A DNA stretch of 64,000 nt from Clytia hemisphaerica (Eukaryota > Cnidaria > Hydrozoa > Leptothecata > Clytiidae), in assembly GCA_902728285.1 (NCBI GenBank), contig CACVBU010001144.1:310001-374000 (forward strand). The letters run 5' to 3'. This document shows, one piece after another, positions 21,936-34,000 of this stretch (positions are counted from its first letter, which is position 1; every line of letters begins with the position of its first letter). The notes below the pieces were generated by a model. The model was not told where the DNA came from. It did not search any database and saw nothing but the letters and a program-made list of their open reading frames with translations. Position numbers and translations under genes: made by a program.

Positions 21936-23283
21936 CAGGGGGGGTCAGGGTCCAGGATACCAACCCAGGGCCCAAAAACCTGACTTTTCGAGATTTGAAA
22001 GTAGTAGACACCACCACCCCCTAAATTGGTATCAATACCAACTTGAAAATCCCAATTTTCTAAAAAAGGGGGGACCCACCCCCCTAAATTGGTATCGATA
22101 CGAACTTAAAAATCCCTATTTTTCTGAAAAAGGGGGACCCACCCCCCCCCTAAATTGGCAATCAGTAAAAATGCAAAAAGTTATATGCATAAGATACTGC
22201 ATACAAGGGACGCTAAACAGAATCTGTGGATGTTTTTATTCAAAGAACATTCCTCTTATGAATCACTTATGTACCACACTTTAGACTCCTGAAAGTGAAA
22301 ACAAGTTTTTCTCATTCTAACACAACGTAAATTAAGTTTTTTGAACTAAATTGGCAAAATGTATAAAGTTCATAAAACAAGTTGATAAACTAGACTAGAT
22401 AAAAATTTCATTGTATTAGGCACGCCTAGAGTCTTTGTAACATTATCCTATATGATGAGCGCCCGGGGGGGGGGGGGTACTTAGGCAAAAATGGATGATG
22501 GGTAAGTGCGGACGGTAAGGGTCGGTTTTTTCTCCTTTCAAAGTCTCTCTAAGGGTCGGAAAAATCAGAAAGTTTTAAATTAGTCTCTCTAAGGGTCGGA
22601 AAATTCAGGAATTTTAGGAAATTTTTTGATTTCCAGAGAAAAAGTTGTAATAAAGTCTCTCTAAGGGTATGACTTTTTTCAAAAATCGAAAAAAAAATTC
22701 AAAGAGTCTCTCTAAGGGTCACCTTTTCAGCAAAAATCAGTCTCTTTAAGGGTTGGTTTTCAGAGGTACCGTTCATACATACCCCTCATTCGCCAACCCT
22801 AGTACCCCCCCCCCCGATGAACGTTATGTACAGAAAAATTTTATCACAACTAAAAAAGTTCTAAGATCTGCTAAGACTTGATTCAGTTTGTTCAACTCTA
22901 GTTTTGAATGAATTTTGGTTGATTGAAAGGATTGAGAGCAGCAAAAGTTAAATAAAAATTTAATTTCAATTATAGAATGAAGAATGCTTTTATATGGAAT
23001 CAGGGTATAGTGTAAACGATTCAAATAAGTTTTTATACTTACATTACCCAACATTTTAAGTCAGATACCAATTTCAAATTCAGCAAAAATTAAAAAAAGG
23101 GCGACCCACCCCCTCATTTTGGTATCGATACCAACTTGAAGATTCCCTAATTTTCAAAAAAAGGGGGACCCACCCCCTCATTTTGGTATCGATACCAACT
23201 TGACTTTTTGAAATTTGGAAAAAAAAATTGACACCACCCCCCGGCCCTGGGTTTGGTATCTGGATCCTGACCCCCCCCCCCTG
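21936..23283. mobile_element. hAT-like non-autonomous transposon, with a nested element
   Basis: The ends are inverted copies of CAGGGGGGGTCAGGGTCCAG, extending through GATACCAA to CAGGGCC. CAGGG termini are typical of hAT elements, and the flanks AAATTAAG (21928-21935) and AAATAAGA (23284-23291) look like an eight-base duplication with one indel. Each subterminal region carries two tandem blocks of GGTATCGATACCAACTTGA-type palindromes next to GGGGGACCCACCCCC. Position 22463-22816 is a separate inserted element. No transposase is present. Confidence 0.65.
22463..22816. mobile_element. hAT-like MITE nested in the 21936-23283 element
   Basis: Inverted G-run ends (CCGGGGG...GTACT at the left, AGTACCCCC...CCG at the right) are flanked by ATGAGCGC and ATGAACGT, an eight-base duplication matching at six positions. 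Inside, AGTCTCTCTAAGGGT recurs five times at about 35 to 55-base spacing. The element encodes nothing. Confidence 0.65.
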
Positions 23284-23422
23284 AAATAAGAGCAAGAAAA
23301 TTTGAGGCTCAAAGTGCAAAAAAGAAATAAGATAATAATAATAGTAAAAAGAACAACCTCACAAAAAATATACTGGCTCTGATAAAAAGAAATTATCTAG
23401 ATTTTCGTTAAAGGCCTTCCTG

Positions 23423-23793
23423 TACACGTTTTTTTTTATTAGAACACCTAAAATTTGGCTGAGTCTGAATGTGCTTATTTTTTTGGCAGTTTTCAGCCTA
23501 AAATGTTCTTAAATGCGTTCTTAATTTTTCAGACTGCTCTAAATCGACAATAAGATATAAATAAATAAAGAGCACTTAAAATTGGTAAAATTTGGACAAT
23601 ATTTGACACTCGATTTTAGAAAATCCATCCCTAAGTTCGGTTAAAACTGCTAGAAAAGAGGGAAAAATCGTAGTTTCTTGTCATTTTTTTCCAAACTGAG
23701 GCTGGGCATGTTCTTACGATGTTCTTAATTTTTCGACGAATTTCAGCCTCAATGTTCTTATAAACTGGGTTCTAATAAAAAATAAAACGTGTA
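23423..23793. mobile_element. TA-flanked MITE, family with CACGTTTT and AAGAAC ends
   Basis: Left end TACACGTTTTTTTTTATTAG and its inverted match ending AATAAAACGTGTA, with TA as flank. The interior is full of GTTCTTAA and CAGCCT blocks. Related copies or ends lie at 26048-26359, 34155-34412 and 39419-39540. Confidence 0.65.
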
Positions 23794-24918
23794 TGTTCTT
23801 ATAAAATTGATCTTATAAAAGTAGATACAAATTTTTAACTTTTCTTGTTTTAAATTGAAACTTAGAATTTCGTTCATATTCAGCCCTTCTTCTGGTACAC
23901 GGAGGATCGGAGGTCGATGATTTAGTTTTGTAATGCAGAAAAGTGAATATACATTTTTTAACGACTAGATGTTTTTATTGGTGTATAATTTTTTTTTAGA
24001 TTCCACTAAATTATATATTTCATATAAATGAATATCTTAACTTTCTTATTGTTCAAATGTTAGAATACCTATTGTTCTCCTTATTCCAAATCATCTTGGA
24101 AATTGGAACTATTCCAGGGTCAAAATTGAGCATCATCTGGAAGTTTCAAACAAGGAACTTTATAAATATTTCTCTCATATTAAAGTTCCTTTGTTCAAAG
24201 AGTAAAAATTCAGGGGAAGCCTTGTTTTCTAGGTAATAAATACCAGGAGATCTTGCTATGTTTAATATGGCTAAGGTGAAATTAAGGGAACACGAAACTC
24301 GAGGCCTGTTGGATCAATGTTTGTGAAAATCCAGGGTGCTGTTAATGTATAACGTTAAAATGTTAACGACATGAGAAATTCGAAATTCGAAACACAGTCA
24401 ATTTGACAAACTCGGCGATCAGTTGATGTAATACTCCTTTAGAGCTGAAATAATCCTAATTTCTCTTATGGTTTAAAAACGAACTAAAATATCATTTATC
24501 AAGTTCATAAAATCAAATTTTATATTCATTATATTTATTTATCTCACTTCGACACGGTAGGATACAGTAAGGATAAAAATAACGTACCAAAATACGATGG
24601 GGATTGATTTTCCTATGCTTTTTTTGGCTGGGGATTTAAATTCTTTTATTTTTAAGCCAGAAAATTCAGTGGGGAAAAATAGCATAATATTGTGCAGCGA
24701 GGATTGGTTATTTTTACTGGGGACAAAAATCGAAGGATAATTTTCCACCTGGGACGATATTTTGGACAATTATTCCAGTGGGAAGGGGTCCCAGTGGGTC
24801 TGTGAGAAGGGATGTTATAAAAGCTGAATCATTATTCCATGGCCAACCACATAAGGTATTACTTTATATCATTAATAACGTTCGGCCGAAACTAATTTGA
24901 AGTAATTGAAAAACTTAC
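23794..24918. other. Intergenic, nothing recognised
   Basis: AT-rich DNA without a supported gene. Blocks such as ACTGGGGACAAAAATCG and TTCAGTGGGGAAAAATAG in 24600-24800 are mutually similar and may be a decayed repeat. Confidence 0.35.
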
Positions 24919-25002
24919 TTTTAATTTCCCTTTTTTTTTAATTACCAGAGCACTAAAAAATAACAACAACAATAATAGAACTAACCAAGAAAGATAATTC
25001 AT
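24919..25002 (-). CDS. Candidate first exon with a membrane anchor
   Basis: On the minus strand an ATG at 25002 opens MNYLSWLVLLLLLLFFSALV, followed by a basic KKKGKLK segment and a strong GTAAGT donor at 24918. This is what the N-terminal signal anchor of a microsomal or Golgi enzyme looks like. No downstream exon was found to its left. The plus strand across 25035-25214 also has an open frame ending at a GTAAGT-type donor, so one of the two is probably chance. Confidence 0.2.
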
Positions 25003-26047
25003 AATGGTACCATTGTCATCAATACCACTCCACAATGAAGAATAATGTTCTGGATGGCCGAGAAAGGAGAATGGTGAACGGTGTACGAAAGTTAGTACAT
25101 TATCATTCTGACTTCTCCATCGTACAAAAAACATCGTTAGATGGATATTTACATACGACGGTCGACAGAAAAATCAGGAATAATGGTCTTAAAATGTTGT
25201 TGTTTATGGGTGGTAAGTCAAATCTTTGTTCAAAATATTAAGTCCTCATAAATTTTTGGCGCGTGGGTGGTACAGGCTAGTTGTGGACGAGACTTATCCA
25301 TATTAGAAAGAATTTCCTTAGCGAGAAATGGCTAAATTTTCATCTATTCCTTACTGCAATTTTGCAATGTTTCTAAAAAGCTTTTTTCGCATATTTATCA
25401 TTCACACTATCTTTTCATATCAAAACCATCTGCCTTGTTGACAAAAAATTTAATATTTTCAATTTCAACAAGAAAATAACAGAGTATAATATGTCTTGCT
25501 GATAATAAAAGCTATCATGGGTTGATTGATTAAATATTCAGTACTTGCCCTGGTTTTATAACTGGAAGCCCTGGTCCGGGTCAATATAGCCTCTACCAAG
25601 CAGAACGCTGGGCTGGTGTCATTTATAATTCGTCTAATAGAGTGTAATATGGGTGTAATACAATAATAAGACAATAGTTACGGGATAATATCAATTTGTG
25701 TCTTCCATTACTTTTTACTGTGTCTGTAGTCTGTATTACTATTAGTCGTCTAGCACGCTCATGATTTTTGCTTTTGTTATAGTTCTTTCGTTGTGTCGGT
25801 TTGCGAAAAAAACTTTGTACAGGGTTAATGCCGAGAGCCTCAGACTCCAACCTCCGAGCATATTCTGATTACTCCGCGCTGACACATATGCACTCTCAAA
25901 ACCATGGGTCCGTAAGAGGGACTTTGTACCGCTTTGATCTTTTTCATCCAATTTTTGGATTGATAGTAAATGGGTAAAACTAGCACACCAAAACATGTAG
26001 ATTTTTTTTTGGCTGAACAATCTAGTCAAATCGTCACATTCGCCCTA

Positions 26048-26359
26048 CACACACATAAGAATGGTGTTTTTCCATTTCATCATAGGTATTCTTAATTATT
26101 TGGGGAAAACGTACTATAAAATTTCTTACGATATTTTTTGGTTAGGTTCGAAATTCGGCCTAGATTTATCATGTAATACACATGAAGCATAAAATGGTAT
26201 TAATGTGAAAGTATTGAGCCTCACAGGGAGATGATTGGCAATTTACAGCTAAAACGCTCTAAAAATGACGTTGCCCAATTCCATGATGGAGATATTCTTA
26301 ACATATTCTTAATTTTTTGGCAACTTTTACCATGAATATTCTTATAAAAGAAAAGCGTG
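26048..26359. mobile_element. TA-flanked MITE, CACGTTTT/AAGAAC family, copy 2
   Basis: The right end ATTCTTATAAAAGAAAAGCG followed by TGTA is a clear family terminus; the left end (TACACACACATAAGAAT) is degenerate. Internal TTCTTAATTATTTGG blocks match the copy at 23423. Confidence 0.4.
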
Positions 26360-28078
26360 TATTCCTTCGAGCAGAGCTTTGTGTGCGCAGAATAGACTCA
26401 TGGCCCCCGTCACCGGGGGGGGGGGGGGGGGGCAGGGAGCCATGCCCCTCCCAATATTTTGCAAAGTATATATTTTTTTACTTTAAAAAATCTTATATAT
26501 ACCGTTTAGAGGGGTGAAATAAGGGTGAAAAGTCGAAGATTTTTTTCGTCGCCCAACCATGGCGGGCGATGTATTTTTTTTTGGCCCCCTCAATTCGATT
26601 CGCACGCCGTGGGTCATGAGATGATCCATGATGATTACGCGAACTCTCAATGTAGATATTCTTAAAAACCTTCGAATTTTCTTCTTGTAGAGATGGTTTT
26701 AAATAAATGAATTCATAATGAGAAAGCCCTTCTCGTAAAGTGTTTGTAACGAGAGATGTTGATGATTCCCTCTTTTTTCTTCCCTGATCCTACAAACTTC
26801 GAAACGACATGTTCAACTTTTGAATTTTTAAAGTATCTTTTTTATAAGAACATTTTAGCTTTATAATTCAAATTCTTATGAATTTATAATCTTTTTTGGT
26901 ATCTACTGGACATTTAGTCAAGGCATTGTCGGCTTTTTATCAATAATCATCACTTACAGTATCGCTTTTTTATCGCGGTAATAAATCTTATCACCACAGC
27001 CGTTACGATTTGATTAAAATTCATTAGAATTATCTATAAGCATTTGACAGACAAGATAGAAAATACCCTTTAAATATTTTAGACCCTTAATTTTCTTGTG
27101 AGAAAATTTTGTGGTTTAGTTCTGTTGTTTTTCTATTGTTTCAATTCTCTTTCCTTTTTTTTCTGTGTTTCTCATTTTTTCATCTTCATCATCGACAACC
27201 TACTATGCTCTTATAGACTCTTATGTCCTTTTCTTCGTCTTTTTCCTTTTTCTACTTTATTTTTGAAGTGTTTGTAGTTTAAAGTTTTTTTGCTATTGTT
27301 GTTGTCAGTATACTGAAGTAAATTTCATCATTGACTTTAGAAAAATTCTAAATTGTTTGTTGTTGTTTTTTTTTAAAGTTTTCCGCCGTCCCTTGGGACC
27401 TCAAAACCAGTTTTAACCATGGGTTGATTGGGGTGGGATGACATCATCGGCGTACTTAAAAATGTCAATTTTCGTAGTTTCAATATAGATGCATTTACAA
27501 TTGATGGTCATATTAGGGCTTGAAAAGTATATCTTACAAATAGGGCGGTTTTATTTGTTTAATTTGGTCCTGGAAATCCCTCTTCAGAAATGCTACCACC
27601 ATTAGTATTGTTGTCGATAACTTGTATAGTGATATAGTTTTTTGCTTGGCTAGGTATTGGTTTTGAAATCCCATAAAGAAAAAGCCACATGTAGTATTGT
27701 AAGGATGAACCAAGGCTGCAACAGGACTGTGTTAAAAATTTCTATTCTAAGCTGCTCATCCTCTAGCGAAAAAGGTTTCTTATAGAAATATAGGAAGTAT
27801 ATCTATAAAGGTCTGCGATTCAGACTATTCTAAGCTTTATTATTCGCAATGTCTTACCAGGGATATGTTATCTTTGTATCCTCAAGAATCACAACGCATT
27901 TAGTTACAGGTCTTTCACAAGTCTCTATTGCCTTTTTAGGTACACTACACACATGATAATGGATTGACCAAGAAATAACTACAATCTTAGTGCTTAGTAT
28001 CAAGCAAAGGAGAGCGAGAGGTTGGCGTCCTCGAAAATCTGACCATCCTGGTCTACTTAACCCTTACAATCAACCAAT
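26360..28078. other. Intergenic, upstream of the MFSD4-type gene
   Basis: It starts with a run of 18 G (26415-26432), which may be a decayed hAT-like terminus since GGGAGCCATGCCCC follows. The remainder is AT-rich with no identified promoter element or exon. Confidence 0.35.
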
Positions 28079-31000
28079 ATGGATATCAAAGAAGACCTAA
28101 AGCGTTCTTCATCCGAAGGAAGGCGTTCCAAAAGAAAACGGCATGGCGCAAAAGAAAAGTTTAAAAAACAGAAAAGTGTATTCCAGAAGTTATTGGAATC
28201 AGAACATCACATGGCAATGGTGTTTAGTTATTGTGGTGTTTTTCTGTTGTACGGTATGACGGATGAGCTCTTAGGTGAGAGTCAATAATATTTTATCAAA
28301 CTTACTGAATTTTGAAATAAAGACTGAAATTGAGTACCGCCAATTACGCTCATGTTTATGAGAGCCAATAAGATTGAGACTCAGATATATTTTTGGAAGA
28401 TGAAGATCCCAGTTTTGACATCTTAGACGGAGTACTTCCTGGGTAATACAGTACAGTACTCCCTCTTACTAACAAGTCTCGTTTTTTTTTCAAAAATTCT
28501 AATAAGTGTCGCATTTGAATGTGCCCGCGAAGGCAACTCTATTCATAGAAACAAAGGCGAAGGTAGTGGATGGAGCCACTCTTTCTCCATGGATTGCTCT
28601 AGACCTTGATCCTTGATCCGTCTCTTTATTTACTGAGCATCAATTACCAATTTTGTCTTTGGTATGACCCGGCCGAGGATTGAACCCAAGCCTTGCACAC
28701 CTTTCGCAAAAGACCTACCTTTACTTCTTTAGGTCCAACACTGATTGAACTGAGTTGTCTTGCAGCCAAACCTTTAAAAACAATGAGCTGGTTGTTCTTC
28801 TCACATGACATGGGTCTACTTTGCGGAACGCTTTTCGGTGGATTGATTGTGTCTAGGTATGTGATTTGATTTTCATGTGTCGTTGAAAAATTCGTCGATA
28901 AAAACATTCGTCACTTGTCACTAACTTCATTACCGACAAATAGTTTTTCTGACGAATAATTGCCACCGCAGGGAGCCTAAAACAACCGAGGATGGCATTC
29001 ATAGCTTCACGCCTAAGGATAGTTGGACAAATAGCTCACAATTTTGCGCACTTGTTTGTCACTCTTCTTATACCGGTTAAATGGTAGCCCGGTATTAAGT
29101 TTGTCTTTTTCTTATCCCTAGAGAATTAATGAACCTAGGAAATTCACTTTTTTTGGGAAGTTCCCTTTTTATATCACAAGTAGTTATTAAGCGCTCCGCG
29201 TAGAACAAACGTGTGCACTAGTAAAATAATATATGAGAGCAGTATCCTTACATACACGGTTATAAAAATACAATGCTGAAATTTGGCCAAAAATTAAGAA
29301 CAGTCTTTACGGAGAAGTACAAATTTCCATTTTAATTGATATGACAAGAACATTCAAGTCTGAAAGACTCATAAAATTCAGAGCAGCCCAGCCAGAGCCA
29401 TCCAATAAGTTATGGTTATGGTAAATTGTTCTTATGTAAGGTAAGGCACATATGTCAGTCTAAGTAGACGCTAAAACAAAATGGGCTTTACTTTTGAAAC
29501 TATAACTGTAAATCACTCCCTTGACACATTTGATAGCATTTGAAGACTGAATTTTGTCTCAGATCAGATGAGAAGTTAAAAATTACTGTAGGGCTAATAC
29601 CTTTCCTTTTGAGAGCAAATTCAACTCAACTCATTTGGAAAAAATAGTCGTCGAGTTCGTCGGTAAAAAATTCTTCACCAAGTGATTTTTCGTCACTTTT
29701 TGTCGACGAATTTCTTTTAGAGTATAATAAAGGTATAATAAAGATTTATTAGTGTAACTGGTTAACGAGGTCCCCGGACCTTCAATTCACGCAATTTTTG
29801 TTCACGCAAAGTTTTCAGATTTACGCATTCACGCAATTTTTTCAACATTTTCACACATTCACGCAACTGAAAAAGTCCATTCATGCATTAACGGAAACCG
29901 GTCGGGGTGGGGGCGTTTACTCCCTTGATTTCCGTAAAGGAGGTAGGCTCGATTCCCACTCGGTGCTGTGATTGACTTGAAAAGTGAAATTGAGAACAGA
30001 TTGTTTTCCACGGCCAGATCAAAATTTTAATACACCTTTTCGACCGTAGCCGCCAATTGCCGCGTGGGCAGTTTTTGTCCGTTTTACCACCCTAAAACCG
30101 TCCCAGTCTTTTTTTCGCACTTAAAGAAAATATAAAAAAAGTGTGAAAAAAGGATTGGATCGAGTTTAGGGTGGTAAATTAAATAATAAAGTGGCACGCG
30201 CCTGACCGCGCGACTACGGTCGAAAAGGTGTATAATTCCTTATCCTAGAAAGGGAAGATTTTTTGGGCAAGTGCCAACATCCAATGCATTTTATTTTCTT
30301 TCTACGCGACCTATTAATTCTTTGGAAAAATATCAAGTAATGGCTAAAGACTTCAGAAGAATGACGTATAATCCGATCAGAAAGTTTGTTTACTTGAAAT
30401 TATTTTCCGCGCAAAAAACCAACACGAAACCAACAGTAAATTTAGTAATTCATTGCAAAATTTGATATTTTACCTTATAAAAATGCCAGTAGAGTAAGTA
30501 GGTCAGAAAGCCTGTTTTTATGTTCGTAACGAGCAAAGAATTAAAACTTGACGCAAGGGCCATCATATCATAATCCTTTTGGGTGATCTGCCCCAAACAC
30601 TGCTACTGATCAAGTTATGATCGATTCATTGGACAAGGCTTCTGTTAAGAGCCCCCCCCCCAGCGGATCTTCAAATTACGCAATCACGCAATTTTTTTTT
30701 CGCAATTCACGCAATTTTCGTTCACGCAAAGCTTTCCAATTCACGCATTCACGCAATTTTCTTTCACGCATTCACGCAAGTGAAAAAGCCCATTCACGCA
30801 TTCATGCAAACCGCTGAGGGGTTCCTGTTAAGTTCATGACAAAATTTTATGTTAATTTTATAAGTTTATTTATTGAAAATTGGGCATAATAGTTTTGATT
30901 GATATACAATAAATTTATGATATACAAATGCATGCTAAGATAAAATTCTTGAAAATTATAGATGTTTTATTCAAATAAAAATCAGCTAAATTCATATCAA

Positions 31001-34000
31001 CTACAAAATTCTAGAGTAAGCTTTCTTTGACTCAGACAATTAAAAAGAACTTAGAATATCTTTCTAATAGTCTCCCTTTTATTTCCCCTGGTAAAAAGTA
31101 TACTAGTTTCTGGAACGTGACTTTTAAAGAAAGAAGAAATTCACAGCAATAATTCCAGGTCTTACAGCAAACTTAAAAATTATTAAAAATACCAAGAAAA
31201 AAAATTAAATTAAGAAAATTCTAGTGTTTCTCATACATTTGTATGTACACATCATTTCTTCTCTACATTTTGCTCGACATACATCTCTTTTCTGATTGGC
31301 TGAGACCAACGAACCTCGTTTCTGATTGGCCAATTCACTTACTCGCTTCTGATTGGTTGATTTGTATGATTCTGTATCCTTATTGGTTGTTTTAATTTCT
31401 CGTTTGTCGTTGTAAAGACTCGGGAAATAGTCGGAAGATGGATGACTACGGAAACTGTCTCGGCACATCGAAGGGTAGAAATCACAGAGAGTTTTCTCTG
31501 ATGATACTCTCTGCAAAAAATAAAGGTGGTGCACAATAAAGTGTCTTAGAATGTTAGAATGATTATTCCCCCCTGTTTGTTAATTTTTCGATTTTTTCCC
31601 AACGGTTCTGACCTTATCCGGACCCCCTTCCTCGTTTATTGAACTTGGAAAAAATTTCAGCTGTCAGAGTCCTTTATTTTGCTTCAAATACCCTGGTTTT
31701 TGTCTATGATTAACTCTTTTTTTTGGGGGGGGGGGGTAAAGGTACAACTTCCAACTCTCCGGCAATTAGGCCCCCCGTCTACCCCTCTTCCCATTTATTA
31801 GACACCTGAGAATAATTGTTAGCGTTCTAATTTAATTTTTTATTTTGATGAAAATTGAAATTAAGCTAATTAATACGGGCCTTTTGCTACAATCAAAAAA
31901 AGTTGGATTAAAATTTCTGTCAAACTATACTTTCATCTCTCTTGCAAATAGTTTTCTTTGATGAAATTTATTTTGAGTTTCGCTAGCTTACTGCAATTGC
32001 TTTGTCCATTAAGCCCCTTTGACACTTTGTTGTAATCGCTATCCTAAAGAGGCTAATTGTCCCAGGATTATTGATTAAAAAATTCGTTTACTTTAAAGGC
32101 GTTAGAAAAGGTGATAGACATATTCATTTCACAAATTCAAAAGAACTTAAAACCTTTTCTGAATACCATATTTTATTTACGATGTTTGAATTACATCAAT
32201 ATATGTTTTAAAATCTTAAATAGCACATGTCCTGTATAGGGGTCAAGGTTATTCTAAAAGCAGTATTAGGTTGTTTTTTCCCCTCATATTCCTAAGTTTC
32301 TTTGAGGACCTATGTCAAAATTTTCTGAAAAAGAGAAGAAAAAGCCTATCTATCCTATCTAATATTGGTAGATTATTAGGCCCCTTATTACAATATATTA
32401 AAACCACATGCCCAAATTTTAATTTCCCCTATTAGTCATTATCAGTATGATTTCGAATGGGATAAAGCGAAAATGACCCGACTGAAAAATAATAGACAGC
32501 TCCAGAAAGACTTTATTTGAAATTCTCGATCCTCAAAATATTTTACCACAATTTTAAGTTTTGATTCTGATTTGCGACAAGTGGAAATTATTCTTTGAGA
32601 TGAATTTTTGGAGAAACGTGATATATTTCAAAATAATACATCGTTACTTTTTAGCTTTCTCAGGCGCCTTTTTCAAATTTTAACATGGACAATGTATAAT
32701 CAATCGTTTATGAATGACACAGTTCACTCTCAATGACTTGAACACGCCTGGCGGACGAGTTATGAAGTAAGGTTTATAAGACAATGTTGGCTGAAACTGA
32801 AAAGACCAGCTAGCTTGTTCGAATTAAGGAAACATTCGAGTTATAGAGTTTTGAGAAATGGAGACTTAATTGTATATTAAGATAAACATCAAAGACCCAA
32901 TGGGACCCTGGAAATGTCCTTTTGAAGTCCGTTATTGCTTTAGGTGCCACCATAGAGAAACCATATCACGAGTAATAAGAGTAATTCCCTTTGGAGCGTT
33001 TTCTATATGGTTGCAAAAAAAGTGCACACTCGAAGCCAATGGACTTGGGATTGCCCCTACTGAAGAAATTACTCCATCGAAAGGCATAATCGTGAAAAAA
33101 ACAGAACTTTCTGATTCAAACTCTTCGTACCTTTCTAGTTTCTCGTCCATAGTGTCCTCCTTCAGGGTTGTAAACATACGGTGGATATTCTGCACACAAA
33201 CTTGGATATAATGAACATGCGAACGATTTGTGTACTATTGCCTAGAAAGTAAAAGTAGTGAATATAATTTAGTAAAAAGAAAAAAAAAAAGATAATGTCT
33301 AACTGCCATTAAAACTTACAAAGGTTTCTATGTAAAATACTTTAAGGAAAAATAAGAGAATAAAATAAACAAAGTTTATCAATAAACATGGACAAATTAC
33401 ATTCCCTCTTAATTGTTTACAAATGAAAATCGTTTACATTCTTCAACAGATTCAGCCTTTAAACAATAACGATATTATTTTGTTCTCAATTAAAAGAGCA
33501 CGATGAATGTTAGTGCTGATGCCTTACCTTTTTGCTTTCTACTTTATCAATATTAGCTGCTGAAACAGTAGCCAGCCAAAATAACGTACATTCAAGGATG
33601 AAATATAACATTTTTCTTAGATTTGCTTTGTGTATATATGTATTCGTGTTGGTGTAAATTCTTCCAATATGTATATATCTTGAATTCAGTAAAATATTTA
33701 TCCAAATTAGTTCTTGCCAATATATCGACCCTTTTGGTTAAGACGCAAATTCTTCAATGACTTATACACGTTTGAAATCGAATATTTATAAACGTGAAAT
33801 TATTAGTCTAAATTTAAGCTTTCATCATCATTGTTTGAAAACTATCCATTAAAACAATAGACCTACTCACACTGTGGTTTACAATAAGTTTCTTTTTGTT
33901 CTATTATGTTTTGTGTTATATTATTTTGTTCCATACTATCCGCATTATGTTTTATAGATATAGTATCGAATCGAAACAGGTGTCTATTGTGTATAATACC

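Noticed and set aside
25742-26029. 95-codon minus-strand frame
   Set aside because: No recognised domain or splice partner; overlapping frames on the same strand are equally long.
28660-28700. tRNA gene
   Set aside because: Only the B-box half of a tRNA-like sequence is present, joined to a SINE body; there is no acceptor stem or anticodon arm.
31205-31534. 109-codon frame with repeated NQKR
   Set aside because: The repeat is the CCAAT array translated.
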